Shown here piece by piece: positions 18,300 to 26,817 of a DNA stretch of 64,000 nucleotides. Under the pieces are notes generated by a model, which saw only the letters and a program-made list of their open reading frames with translations, was not told the origin of the DNA and did no database searches. A program made the position numbers and the translations under genes. Source of the DNA: Allohahella marinimesophila (lineage in GTDB: Bacteria; Pseudomonadota; Gammaproteobacteria; Pseudomonadales; Oleiphilaceae). The stretch lies in contig NZ_BAABBO010000007.1 of the NCBI RefSeq assembly GCF_039538005.1, positions 434,001 to 498,000 of the forward strand, read 5' to 3'. How positions within the stretch are numbered: the stretch's first letter is position 1; each line of letters starts with the position of its first letter.

Positions 18300-19493
18300 C
18301 TACTCGCGGTCGAGCGCCAGCTTGCCGCCAGCGACCACTTGCCTGAGCGACAGTGGATTTCCATCCAGTGCCGACATCATGAGGAAGTCCGCATCGTAGC
18401 CCACCTCGATGCGGGCGGTGCGATTGCCGAGACCTACTGCTGCCGCTGGATACTCGCTCACCAGTTTCCAGGCTTTATCCAGCGGCAGAAGCCCCATGCG
18501 AGCTATCAGGAACGGTGCATGGAAAAGGCTGGCATAGTGATAGTCGCTGCACAGGGCATCGATCTGGCCATGGCGCAGTGCTTCCTCGACATCCAGACCG
18601 CCGACATGTGAGCCTCCTCTCACCAGGTTCGGGGCACCCAACAATACCTTGATGCCTTCGCTGCGCAGGCGACTGGCCAGCGTGAGCGACATCGGAAATT
18701 CAGCAATACTGACGCCACGCGCCAGGGCTTGTTCGAGGTCCCGGTCATCACGGTCATCATGGCTAGCCAGACGAATGCCGTGCTCGACCGCACAGGCGCT
18801 CAGCTCGCTGACTTGTGCCAGGCCTGTCTCACGCTCTGCCTGAAGCGCTGCTATGAAGTCACGGCTTTCGCTGTCGCTCATGCTGACCCTGCGCGCCAGT
18901 CCCTGCAGATAGCGCTGAATCTTGGCCTCGTTGTCTGCCGGTGGCAGGTGGTCGTTCAGTGAGAGCAGATCGATACGACCCTCGATGAGCCAGCCCATCA
19001 ATTCTTCATGCAGGGCTGTGTTGACCAGTTCGTGGCGAATATGAATATAGCCGTGGCAGCGCATGCGCGGTCGCAATGATTCGACGGCTTCGATGAGCGT
19101 CCGAACCGTGTCACGTGAACGTGGTCCAGGCTCGAAGCCATCAGTAATGCTGTAGAAAAAGCTCGTGATACCAGCGCCGATAAGGCCGTGATCATTGGCG
19201 CCCAGCGCCAGTTCAAGCGGAAACTGTGTGCCCGCCCGAGGGGTGATGTGTCGCTCGAAGGCGTCGCCGTGGATATCGACGATACCCGGCATCAGGTATT
19301 CCAGCCCCTCAGGCGAATCGGACAGTTGCATCGGCCCAGGCTCAAGATCAAGTTTGGTGATCCGCCCGTCGGCGTAGTCCAGCTGTCGGCACAGGCGCCA
19401 GCCGTCTGGTGCCAACACCAGGCAATGCCTGAGCGTGCCTGCGCATTCGCTGGAAGAGTGTTCGTGGCTCGTGGTCATCGAGGTATCAGACAT
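18300..19493 (-). CDS. phnM: PhnM-type alpha-D-ribose 1-methylphosphonate 5-triphosphate diphosphatase
   Basis: 397 residues, amidohydrolase fold. The metal block is MPGIVDIHGDAFERHITPR near residue 68, with later SHDDRDDRD and CSDYHY blocks. In the C-P lyase pathway PhnM removes pyrophosphate from ribose-1-phosphonate-5-triphosphate. Here it is the last gene after phnD, phnC and phnE (8-nt overlap with phnE), and no phnG-L genes follow; the next gene is convergent nhaD. The C-P lyase core could be elsewhere, or this paralogue could act on another substrate. Confidence 0.9.
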   Translation of the reverse strand: MSDTSMTTSHEHSSSECAGTLRHCLVLAPDGWRLCRQLDYADGRITKLDLEPGPMQLSDSPEGLEYLMPGIVDIHGDAFERHITPRAGTQFPLELALGANDHGLIGAGITSFFYSITDGFEPGPRSRDTVRTLIEAVESLRPRMRCHGYIHIRHELVNTALHEELMGWLIEGRIDLLSLNDHLPPADNEAKIQRYLQGLARRVSMSDSESRDFIAALQAERETGLAQVSELSACAVEHGIRLASHDDRDDRDLEQALARGVSIAEFPMSLTLASRLRSEGIKVLLGAPNLVRGGSHVGGLDVEEALRHGQIDALCSDYHYASLFHAPFLIARMGLLPLDKAWKLVSEYPAAAVGLGNRTARIEVGYDADFLMMSALDGNPLSLRQVVAGGKLALDRE

Positions 19494-20304
19494 TCTGTTT
19501 CCTTAACATTCGTAAGCCGTTGCGCGCCGCGTTGCTGAGTTTTTCGACAGCGATGACGAGCACGAAGATCATGAGAATAATGGTGGCCGCCTGGTCATAG
19601 CGGAACATCTCCATCGACACGGCGAGTTCAGCACCGATGCCACCCGCCCCGACGAGACCGAGCACCACGGATGACCGCACCGCTTTTTCCAGCGCAAACA
19701 GCCCCGAGGCCGTCATGCCAGGTAGGGCGTCTGGTAGCGTGGCCACCACGATTCTGTCGATGGGATGGACACCAATAGCGGCGAGGGCATCACTTGGCCC
19801 AGGATCTGTTTCTTCGATGGCCTCAGCGAAAAAACGTCCGCAGAAGCCTATGGTGTCGATCATTAACGTCAGTGTTCCGGCAAAAGGTCCAAGGCCGACC
19901 GAAGCGACGAAGAACAGCGCCCAGGCGAGATCCGGCACAGTACGGAAAAAACTGATCATCCCTTTTACCGAACTGGCAATGAGGGGGTGAGGGGAGGTGT
20001 TATGGGCAGCCAGCAGTGCTAGCGGGAAGCTGATGAGGACGCCTATCACCGTACCGACAAAAGCCATCTGGAAGGTCACCAGAATGGAGTCGAGCATTGG
20101 GAGCATGCGGTCGGTGGCCGGCGGCACCATTTCGCCCGCGATCACCGCCATATTTGGCAGGCCTTCCCAGAGTTCAGTAAACGAGAAGCCAGCCCGAATC
20201 AGCGACCAGGAGAAGAAGCCCAATGCCAGCAGAAAAGCCACAGCCGAGATGATGCCCGAGCTTCCGTAGCGGTTATCAACAGCCAGCGGATCAGCTCGCG
20301 ACAC
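19486..20304 (-). CDS. phnE: Phosphonate-type ABC transporter, permease
   Basis: 272 residues with about six membrane helices and the EAA-type loop EAIEETDPGPSDALAAIGVHPIDR. VVLGLVGAGGIGAEL near the C-terminus is a PhnE family signature. It overlaps phnC by 14 nt and phnM by 8 nt, so the operon is tightly coupled. Confidence 0.93.
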   Translation of the reverse strand: MSRADPLAVDNRYGSSGIISAVAFLLALGFFSWSLIRAGFSFTELWEGLPNMAVIAGEMVPPATDRMLPMLDSILVTFQMAFVGTVIGVLISFPLALLAAHNTSPHPLIASSVKGMISFFRTVPDLAWALFFVASVGLGPFAGTLTLMIDTIGFCGRFFAEAIEETDPGPSDALAAIGVHPIDRIVVATLPDALPGMTASGLFALEKAVRSSVVLGLVGAGGIGAELAVSMEMFRYDQAATIILMIFVLVIAVEKLSNAARNGLRMLRKQNV

Positions 20305-21124
20305 GATATTTCTCCAGCGTGAAGAAATCCTGAAGCTCGTTCAGACACAGCGAGGACGAAGCCCGGTCGAGCTGCAGGGTGCCACCACTGAGGCCGAGCA
20401 CACGGTCGGCGTAGTCAGTCGCATGACGCAGCTCATGAGAGACGAACAACAGCGTGATGCCGGACTTGGTGCTCAAGTCCCTGAGCAGGCCCATGAGGGC
20501 CTCGGAAGCCTGCGGATCAAGGCTCGCGGTCGGTTCATCAGCAATCAGCAGCGCAGGGGACTGCATCAGCGCCCGGGCGATGGCCACGCGCTGGGACTGG
20601 CCACCAGACAGCCGGCCGACAGGTCGCTGGGCTACTTCACTGAGCCCGACCAGTTCGAGGCAGTGCATGGCCTGTTCGCAGGTCTGTCGGCCTGCGAGGT
20701 GCCTGGTCCAGCCGCGCGGGCCCGGACGGCCTGCCAGGCTGCCATGCAGCACATTCGATAAGGCCGACAGGCCGGAGATGAGCTGGTGTTTCTGGAACAC
20801 GAAACCAATCCGGCTGCGAAAGCGGCGCAGGTCCCGGGCGGTCATCGTGGTCAGGCATTGGTCGTTGAAGAAAACACTGCCGGAATCAGGGTCCAGCAGC
20901 CGTACGCAGCATTTCAGCAATGTGCTCTTGCCAGCGCCATTTGGACCGATGATCGCGACGGACTCACCAGTGCCGATGCTGAATGAGACATCGCTGAAGA
21001 TATTGGGAGTATTAGTATCGTAGCGCTTGCACAGCGCCTCGACCTTGACAGCCGCGCTGGTGCGCGACTGTCTCGAACTGCTGCAGAACGCGTCTGCAGG
21101 CAGCGTCCGGGTAAGCGGTAACAT
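20291..21124 (-). CDS. phnC: Phosphonate-type ABC transporter, ATP-binding protein
   Basis: 277 residues with Walker A GPNGAGKST at 60-68, signature LSGGQSQR and Walker B ALLIADEPTASLD. The N-terminus is about 25 residues longer than usual (MLPLTRTLPADAFCSSSRQ), but the ATG shares one base with the phnD stop (TAATG), which supports this start. Confidence 0.92.
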   Translation of the reverse strand: MLPLTRTLPADAFCSSSRQSRTSAAVKVEALCKRYDTNTPNIFSDVSFSIGTGESVAIIGPNGAGKSTLLKCCVRLLDPDSGSVFFNDQCLTTMTARDLRRFRSRIGFVFQKHQLISGLSALSNVLHGSLAGRPGPRGWTRHLAGRQTCEQAMHCLELVGLSEVAQRPVGRLSGGQSQRVAIARALMQSPALLIADEPTASLDPQASEALMGLLRDLSTKSGITLLFVSHELRHATDYADRVLGLSGGTLQLDRASSSLCLNELQDFFTLEKYRVAS

Positions 21125-22014
21125 TATTCGCCTATGAACTCTGAATACTCAGGGTAACCAGCGGTCTTGTACATGGCGCGAACATAGTTGTAATCGCTGT
21201 CTTTTACGGCGGTGAGAAACTGCATGCCCTTGTATTTCTGATTGTCTTCACCGGCCAGCATGGCCTTCACGAGTTCCTCCGAATGGTCGATAAAGACCGA
21301 GCGGATCTTGTCGATCACGGACTGCTCGACGTGCGAGCCGGCCATCAGGACATCATTGGGTAGATCAGGACCTCTGGCAATGACACGAAAAGCACCGGGC
21401 TGCAGCCCACCTTTTTCAAGCTCATCGTCTCTGAAGGAGAGGAAGTTGATGTGGTTCATGCCGACCGCCGCGACATCGCCTTTCTTGAGCGCTTCCCAGG
21501 CCACGTTCATGTTGGTGTGGATGATCTCGACATCCTTGGCAGGATCAAGACCGTTGTCGGCAATGGCCTGAACTGGCCCAAGGTGCTTGGAAGTCGATCC
21601 GACGCTACCAAAGGCCACTTTCCTGTCCTTGAGATCCATGACAGAGCGCGTATCGCCATCAGTCCTGGTGATGATGACTGCGAAATAGTCTGGTCTGGAA
21701 AAGCCTACCACCAGTTTCGCATCGGTCCGCTTCTGCATGACGACATATTCGGCCGGGCCGGTCAGCACGAAGTCGACTTTCTTGAAGCGCAGGGCTTCGA
21801 CAGCCGCAGTACGATTGGTGACCGGGAGGAATTCGATGTCATAGCCTGACCGGTCGCCAAGCACCTCGACGAATTTACCAAATTCGCGTTGAAGTTCTTC
21901 CAGGCCAACGAGATCGGTCACGGCGATCTGTATGGTCTTGGCCATCGTGAAGGTACTCATGAAACAGAGCGCGACGAACGCGCAGATTGTTCCAAACTGC
22001 TTGTGGAGTGTCAT
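21124..22014 (-). CDS. phnD: Phosphonate-type ABC transporter, substrate-binding protein
   Basis: 296 residues with a signal peptide (CFMSTFTMA-KTI). It shows VDFVLTGPAEYVVMQKR and FGSVGSTSKHLGPV, the PhnD ligand-loop blocks. First gene of phnDCEM. The actual ligand could be a phosphonate, phosphite or a phosphate ester, since PhnD relatives differ. A Pho-box-like array lies 46-89 nt upstream of its ATG. Confidence 0.9.
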   Translation of the reverse strand: MTLHKQFGTICAFVALCFMSTFTMAKTIQIAVTDLVGLEELQREFGKFVEVLGDRSGYDIEFLPVTNRTAAVEALRFKKVDFVLTGPAEYVVMQKRTDAKLVVGFSRPDYFAVIITRTDGDTRSVMDLKDRKVAFGSVGSTSKHLGPVQAIADNGLDPAKDVEIIHTNMNVAWEALKKGDVAAVGMNHINFLSFRDDELEKGGLQPGAFRVIARGPDLPNDVLMAGSHVEQSVIDKIRSVFIDHSEELVKAMLAGEDNQKYKGMQFLTAVKDSDYNYVRAMYKTAGYPEYSEFIGE

Positions 22015-22059
22015 GATGAGAGCTGCCTGTTCTTGGTGTGTGTGAGAAGAGCCGGCTCA

Positions 22060-22103
22060 CTGTAAGGCAGCTATGTGACGGTGGGGTTGCACCCATGTGA
22101 CAG
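22060..22103 (-). promoter_or_regulatory. Candidate PhoB-binding array upstream of phnD
   Basis: Read on the minus strand there are four consecutive 11-nt units: CTGTCACATGG, GTGCAACCCCA, CCGTCACATAG, CTGCCTTACAG. Units 1 and 3 match the Pho-box half-site CTGTCAT-N4 at 6 and 5 of 7 bases, units 4 and 2 at 5 and about 3. The exact 11-nt period is what PhoB uses. I infer phosphate-starvation induction of phnDCEM. Confidence 0.45.
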
Positions 22104-22143
22104 GGGGATGAACAGGAGATGACAGCCCGCTCCGGGCCGTCCT

Positions 22144-23289
22144 TTATTGACTGTTGCTGGCGACCGGCGCTGGGAGATAACGATCGAAGGCTGTCGTGAC
22201 GACCGAGACCGGAATCGCCAGGCCGAAACCTTCGGCCACTGCAGTTTGAGCAAACTTGAGTGTATTGACGCCAATGACTTCACCAGCCTGATTGAGCAGA
22301 GGACCCCCACTATTGCCCGGTAGAATTCTCGCATCGGTCACCAGATAGTCTTTTTGCCTTCGGGTGATGATGCCGGAGGTGACCGAGTCGCGCATGCCCA
22401 AGGGGCTGCCGACTGCGAACACCGGGTTGCCTTGCTGAGCGGCTGCGTCGTTTCCAGTGGGCAGCGATGGCGTGCGATAGCCGTCCACTTTCAACAAGGC
22501 CAGGTCGTGCTCGCTGCTGACAAGGATGAGATTGGCCTGAAGCTGCGTATCGTCCTTGAGATAGATCTTGAAGCGCTTCGCTGCCCCAGCCAGGCTGCTG
22601 TTGAAGTTGTAATCCGCCATCTCACGACGGTGCTGCTCGGCCACTTCATCGTAACTGGACTGGTAGCTGTCAAGTTGACGACGCCTGGCGTCGTACTGCC
22701 GTTGGTGGGCTAGATAGTCATCGAGTGCGAGTTGCTTCGATGAGCTTTCGCTACGTCTGTCGATGTCAGACTTGTAATCGCGGATTTTCTTCTCGTAGAT
22801 GCGCAGTTCGGCACGTTCAGCTTCGAGTTCGCGCCTGCGTTCGGCCAGGATCTTTTCATTTTCTACCTGCGCCGCCCTGATCTTTTCGCTATTGCCGTCA
22901 GCTTCGGGTCGAACTACGTGACGATTGGTAATGATATAGCCGGTGTCGGACACGAAAAAGCCACTGCCCTGGCCAAGCACACTTTCCACACCCACTACTG
23001 CCAGCGTGACTTTTTCGATCGTGGTGGAAGGCTTGTAACGCGCAGTCAATTTTGCCTGCAGGTCATGGTCCTCATCGACCGACGCCGGCTCTGCTGATTC
23101 TGCCCTGGGGTCCTGACTGCCGCCTACCGTTGTGACGGGCGCCTTGGTGTCCGGCGCCTTGTCACTGAACTGCCAGCGTCCGGAAGCATCTTTCCACTTA
23201 TAGATTTCGGCCTGCACGAGGCTAATTGATAATGCGCAGCTGATACAGCCGATCACACCCAGCTTGCAGTACTCTTTCAATCGTCTCAT
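22144..23289 (-). CDS. DUF4124 plus trypsin-like serine protease with coiled-coil insert
   Basis: 381 residues: signal peptide (to VQA-EIY), a DUF4124 segment (EIYKWKDASGRWQFSDKAP, 28-46), then a trypsin-like domain from about 92. His124 (ITNRHVV), Asp262 (EHDLALL) and Ser327 (PGNSGGP) form the triad. Between His and Asp, residues about 135-228 are almost entirely charged and helical (EKILAERRRELEAERAELRI...), predicted coiled coil. Such an insert inside the N-terminal barrel is unusual for DegP-like proteases, and no PDZ domain follows. It probably acts in the periplasm on envelope proteins. ATG at 23289. Confidence 0.85.
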   Translation of the reverse strand: MRRLKEYCKLGVIGCISCALSISLVQAEIYKWKDASGRWQFSDKAPDTKAPVTTVGGSQDPRAESAEPASVDEDHDLQAKLTARYKPSTTIEKVTLAVVGVESVLGQGSGFFVSDTGYIITNRHVVRPEADGNSEKIRAAQVENEKILAERRRELEAERAELRIYEKKIRDYKSDIDRRSESSSKQLALDDYLAHQRQYDARRRQLDSYQSSYDEVAEQHRREMADYNFNSSLAGAAKRFKIYLKDDTQLQANLILVSSEHDLALLKVDGYRTPSLPTGNDAAAQQGNPVFAVGSPLGMRDSVTSGIITRRQKDYLVTDARILPGNSGGPLLNQAGEVIGVNTLKFAQTAVAEGFGLAIPVSVVTTAFDRYLPAPVASNSQ

Positions 23290-23369
23290 GACCGTACTCG
23301 TCCCATTCGATTAGCCGCAATGATTCGAGTATAGACAAGTCTGCCGAGCCTGCCGGGCGTGGCTCGCGC

Positions 23370-23936
23370 TCAGTTTACGAGTGGGAGCAGACCATCGAAC
23401 ATCGAGCTCGAGGGATAGTCTTCGAACAGTTCGGTAATGGCTTCATCGACCTGCGCCTGCGAGAGCTCTTCGATATCCACCCCGGTAATGTCACTGACAG
23501 AAGAGGCTTTCCAGATGATATCGCCGCTGGCGCGATCCAAGATATTGACAAGTATCGACCCTTCATTGATCGGTTCCATGAGTGGGCGGGTGATTACCCC
23601 GTCTCCAGTTGGAATCTGCTCGAGCCTCGGCCCCTGTGTACGCTCTACGGCGGTGGTATAGCGAACGAGCAGGTCCGCCGACTCTTGAGCAGCCGGTGTC
23701 AGCCCCTTGGCCATCAACTCCTGCTGGATTGCGCTGTCGATCAGGGAGGTAAGACCGAGAATCTGGTGCTGCTGACGAACGAATTCGACATGGAAGCTCT
23801 CATAGCTCGCGAAGTCCACGCGTTCGTCGTAGCTCATCTGCACGTTGCGGCGGGATGCGCTCTGGCAGGCCGCCAGTGTGAAGGTCAACAGGGCGATAGT
23901 GACGATAAAGACTGATCTGTGCAGGGGCATCGGCAT
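23370..23936 (-). CDS. DUF4136 lipoprotein
   Basis: 188 residues with a lipobox LAAC (Cys24) after a short signal. The mature part begins with YDERVDFASYESFHV and continues with VDEAITELFEDYPS, as in DUF4136 proteins, which often carry a Tyr-Asp..D-asyrTy(a/s)w start. Likely anchored to the outer membrane; function unknown. It follows the regulator gene by 17 nt on the same strand. Confidence 0.82.
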   Translation of the reverse strand: MPMPLHRSVFIVTIALLTFTLAACQSASRRNVQMSYDERVDFASYESFHVEFVRQQHQILGLTSLIDSAIQQELMAKGLTPAAQESADLLVRYTTAVERTQGPRLEQIPTGDGVITRPLMEPINEGSILVNILDRASGDIIWKASSVSDITGVDIEELSQAQVDEAITELFEDYPSSSMFDGLLPLVN

Positions 23937-23953
23937 TCGCTCCAGATAATTCG

Positions 23954-26596
23954 TCAGGGGACGAAGGTGAGGTTGGGCGACATTTTGAGAACAGCTTCCG
24001 TCCGGTTGGACACCCCGAGTTTACTGTAGATATTCTTCAGGTGCCATTTGGTCGTGGTGAGACTCGTGCCTGTTTGGCGACTGATGTCCGCGTTGGCGAG
24101 GCCGCGTAGCAGACAATTGAATATTTCGAGCTCCCGATTCGTCAGTAGCGACCTGGGGTCGGTGGGCGTAGGTGCTGACGCTTGCGCCTGTTCAATGATG
24201 CTCTGGAAGCGCTCGAGATAAGCTTCAGGCGGTCTGAGTAAACCGCTCTGGCAGGCGTCCCGGAACAATTCGGATAGCCCCGGTGCTTCATCGAAGATAC
24301 CGCGGGAAACGCTGTATAGGTCAAAGCGGCTCAGCAGGGCCTTCAGTGCTTTCATCCTGTCAGCACCTGACTGGTCTCTGGCCTTCAGCACCAGCAGATT
24401 CGCCTCGCTCACAAGCGCTCTGTTGCGGATGCCCGCGCGGTTGAGCTCACTGATCAACGAATCGAGAAGAGCCCCAGCCTCGGCGAATTGTCCTTGATGA
24501 GTAAGCCAGTAAACGGCGGCGAGCCCATAGCGCTCACGGCATTCGCTATAGTCAGGTACCTTGTCCGCGGCCTGCCGAACCACCTCCGCAAGATTAAACT
24601 GTTCGGCCAGGGCGGCAATGCGGGGCTCATCACAGAGGTCGACAGCCTGACGCATCGACTCATGCGCGACCTGACTGACGAAGCGTTCGTAATTGCCAAG
24701 CTTGAGAATATTCGAGAGCTTGTCGAGCAGGCGCCTGGCGCTGACAAACTCGCCAAAATGATGCTGCAGTCTCGAGAGCGTGAGATAGACCGTTGCAATG
24801 ACTTCAGTAGCCGAAGCGGCGTTCACCAGCGGCAGCAGCTCTTCACACAGTAGTCGCGCTTCATCCAGGCGGTTCTGCTCATATAGGATGACCAGCTTGC
24901 CGGTCGCCCATAAGGTCCAGCTCGGGGTTAGCCGGGGCGTATCTTCAAAGGGTGCCTCGACGCATTGCATGGCTTCGAGCAGGCAGTTGTTCTGCCGGTG
25001 TGAGAGGGCAATGATGAGCCCGGCGTAGCTGGCCAGAAAGTGGTGGCCAAGTTTCTGCAATACCGTACGCGCCTGCGTGGCCAGCTGCAGCGCGAGGTCG
25101 AGCCGCGCGTGCTGCAGGTGGTAGTAGGCAATCATGGCCAGCGAGAATGCGCGAATATCACGGTGGCCGCTGCTCTGCAGCAAAAGCTCGAGATCGGCAT
25201 CCTGGAAGAAGTCAGTATCATGCTGGAACAGCTGCAGATGCAGCTCGAGGAAGGTGCAGGTGTAGGCATCGGCATAACGTCCGGAAGTGGGTGGCTCCAG
25301 ATTCAGCTTCAACTCATCGAGGTAGTATCGCGCGTGGTGGAAACGACGCGAGAGCGTCAGCCCGCAGATGAGTGGTGCCGCCAGGTCGTAATTGCCGTGA
25401 ATGAGTTCCTCCGGCAGCTGATCAGACCATTTGAGTATTCTGCCGAAATGACCGTAGCGGATCCACTCGTCAAAGCAGCGTTCGAGGGTGCTGGTGAACA
25501 AGGCCTGGTCCCCACTGCGCTCCGCATGTCGTAAGGCCTGGTCCTCATCCTCGTGGGCGAGAAAATACCGCGCGGCTCGGCGGTGCAGGTCTTCGATGAG
25601 ATCTGGCTGCTCGATCTTCAAGCGGTTCTGGAGAAAGTCGTGCAGCAGCGCATGATAGCGAAACCACCCCGGCCGACCTTCCACAGGCAGCATGAACAGC
25701 TCCCGGGCGGCGACGTCCTCGAGCAGGAGCGCTGAGCCGCTTCGCTGCAGGACTTCATCGCAAATGGCGCCATCGAAGTATTCAAAGATCGAGCTCTGCA
25801 GAAACAACTGCCGGAGACTGTCCGGCAGGCCCTTGAGCACAACATGCCCGAAGTATTCGACCACTTCAGCCTGGTTGCCTGAAAACCCCTGGAGCGCCTG
25901 CTGTCCGGACTCCAGAGCAGCCAGGAGCGCGATCTTCACGCCCGTGAGCCAGCCCTCCGTCATGGCCAGCACGTGATCGGCATTCTCGGCAGAGAGCGCT
26001 TGACCACCGAGACCAATATTCAGGTGATGAACCTCTTCGATGGTCACCTTGAGATCGTGACTGTCAATAACGAGCAATTTATCGGCTAGTTTGATGCGCG
26101 TCAGCGGGAAGGTGGGGTAGTTTCGCGTCGCCAGCACCACATGTAACCTGGCTGGAGGGTGTTCGAGCATGGTGGTGAACACCTCGATGATACTGGGCGC
26201 TGCAATGTGCTGAAAATCGTCCAGCACCAGATGCAGTCCGCCATCAATACGATCAAAGGCGTCTGCCATCGACTCGGCGATGCTGCTGCCTGAGGGCCTG
26301 AACTCCTTCAGGAAGGGGTCATACCAGGTGATGTCGAAACCGGGCATGACCCCCCGCAGGGCTTCGGCCAGTCGGCGAAAGAATCTCGGAGGATCGTTAT
26401 CCCGTTCGTCCAGCGCCAGCCTGACGATGCGCCGAGTGGGATACAGTGCCTCCCAGTGATGCAGCAAGGTCGACTTGCCAGAACCGGCTGGTGCTATCAG
26501 TAAAGTCAATGGAAACTGTTCGCTATGGTCGAGCAGTGTAATCAGTGGCTGGCGCAGGATGCGCGCCACCCCATACCCCCGTTCAATGCTACTCAC
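23954..26596 (-). CDS. MalT-like ATP-dependent LuxR-family transcription regulator
   Basis: 880 residues. N-terminal STAND ATPase with Walker A APAGSGKST (35-43) and LHLVLDDFQHI as Walker B, a long helical TPR-like middle, and a C-terminal LuxR helix-turn-helix (LTNRELEIFNCLLRGLANADISRQTGTSLTTTKWHLKNIYSKLGV, last 60 residues). Such proteins (MalT, AlkS, AcoK) bind an inducer in the TPR region and activate a nearby operon. It starts with GTG at 26596 and is divergent from the alpha-dioxygenase gene, which I infer to be its target. A CCCTAC...GTAGGG palindrome lies in the shared gap. Confidence 0.9.
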   Translation of the reverse strand: MSSIERGYGVARILRQPLITLLDHSEQFPLTLLIAPAGSGKSTLLHHWEALYPTRRIVRLALDERDNDPPRFFRRLAEALRGVMPGFDITWYDPFLKEFRPSGSSIAESMADAFDRIDGGLHLVLDDFQHIAAPSIIEVFTTMLEHPPARLHVVLATRNYPTFPLTRIKLADKLLVIDSHDLKVTIEEVHHLNIGLGGQALSAENADHVLAMTEGWLTGVKIALLAALESGQQALQGFSGNQAEVVEYFGHVVLKGLPDSLRQLFLQSSIFEYFDGAICDEVLQRSGSALLLEDVAARELFMLPVEGRPGWFRYHALLHDFLQNRLKIEQPDLIEDLHRRAARYFLAHEDEDQALRHAERSGDQALFTSTLERCFDEWIRYGHFGRILKWSDQLPEELIHGNYDLAAPLICGLTLSRRFHHARYYLDELKLNLEPPTSGRYADAYTCTFLELHLQLFQHDTDFFQDADLELLLQSSGHRDIRAFSLAMIAYYHLQHARLDLALQLATQARTVLQKLGHHFLASYAGLIIALSHRQNNCLLEAMQCVEAPFEDTPRLTPSWTLWATGKLVILYEQNRLDEARLLCEELLPLVNAASATEVIATVYLTLSRLQHHFGEFVSARRLLDKLSNILKLGNYERFVSQVAHESMRQAVDLCDEPRIAALAEQFNLAEVVRQAADKVPDYSECRERYGLAAVYWLTHQGQFAEAGALLDSLISELNRAGIRNRALVSEANLLVLKARDQSGADRMKALKALLSRFDLYSVSRGIFDEAPGLSELFRDACQSGLLRPPEAYLERFQSIIEQAQASAPTPTDPRSLLTNRELEIFNCLLRGLANADISRQTGTSLTTTKWHLKNIYSKLGVSNRTEAVLKMSPNLTFVP

Positions 26597-26724
26597 TGAA
26601 TGCTGTGTCCTTTCATGAAGATACCTCTCGTGGCCAGGCTCTGACGTTAGCCCGTTCGACTGAATGCAGCTTACTCAGGAGGCGCCACAGGCGATTGTGA
26701 CAGAGTTATCAGTTCCACAGCTTA

Positions 26725-26740
26725 CCCTACCCAAGTAGGG
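26725..26740. promoter_or_regulatory. Palindromic operator candidate between LuxR/MalT-like regulator and alpha-dioxygenase
   Basis: CCCTAC, four bases (CCAA), GTAGGG: a perfect 6-bp dyad 78 nt upstream of the dioxygenase ATG and about 129 nt upstream of the regulator start. LuxR/NarL-type HTH proteins often bind TAC..GTA dyads of this size. I infer it as the binding site of the divergent MalT-like regulator. Confidence 0.5.
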
Positions 26741-26817
26741 GATTGCTTTTCCTGTTTCACTGCTAGAGTCGCCAGCGCTGTACCTCACAGGACACACATA
26801 GCAATGGAGAACAAGAA

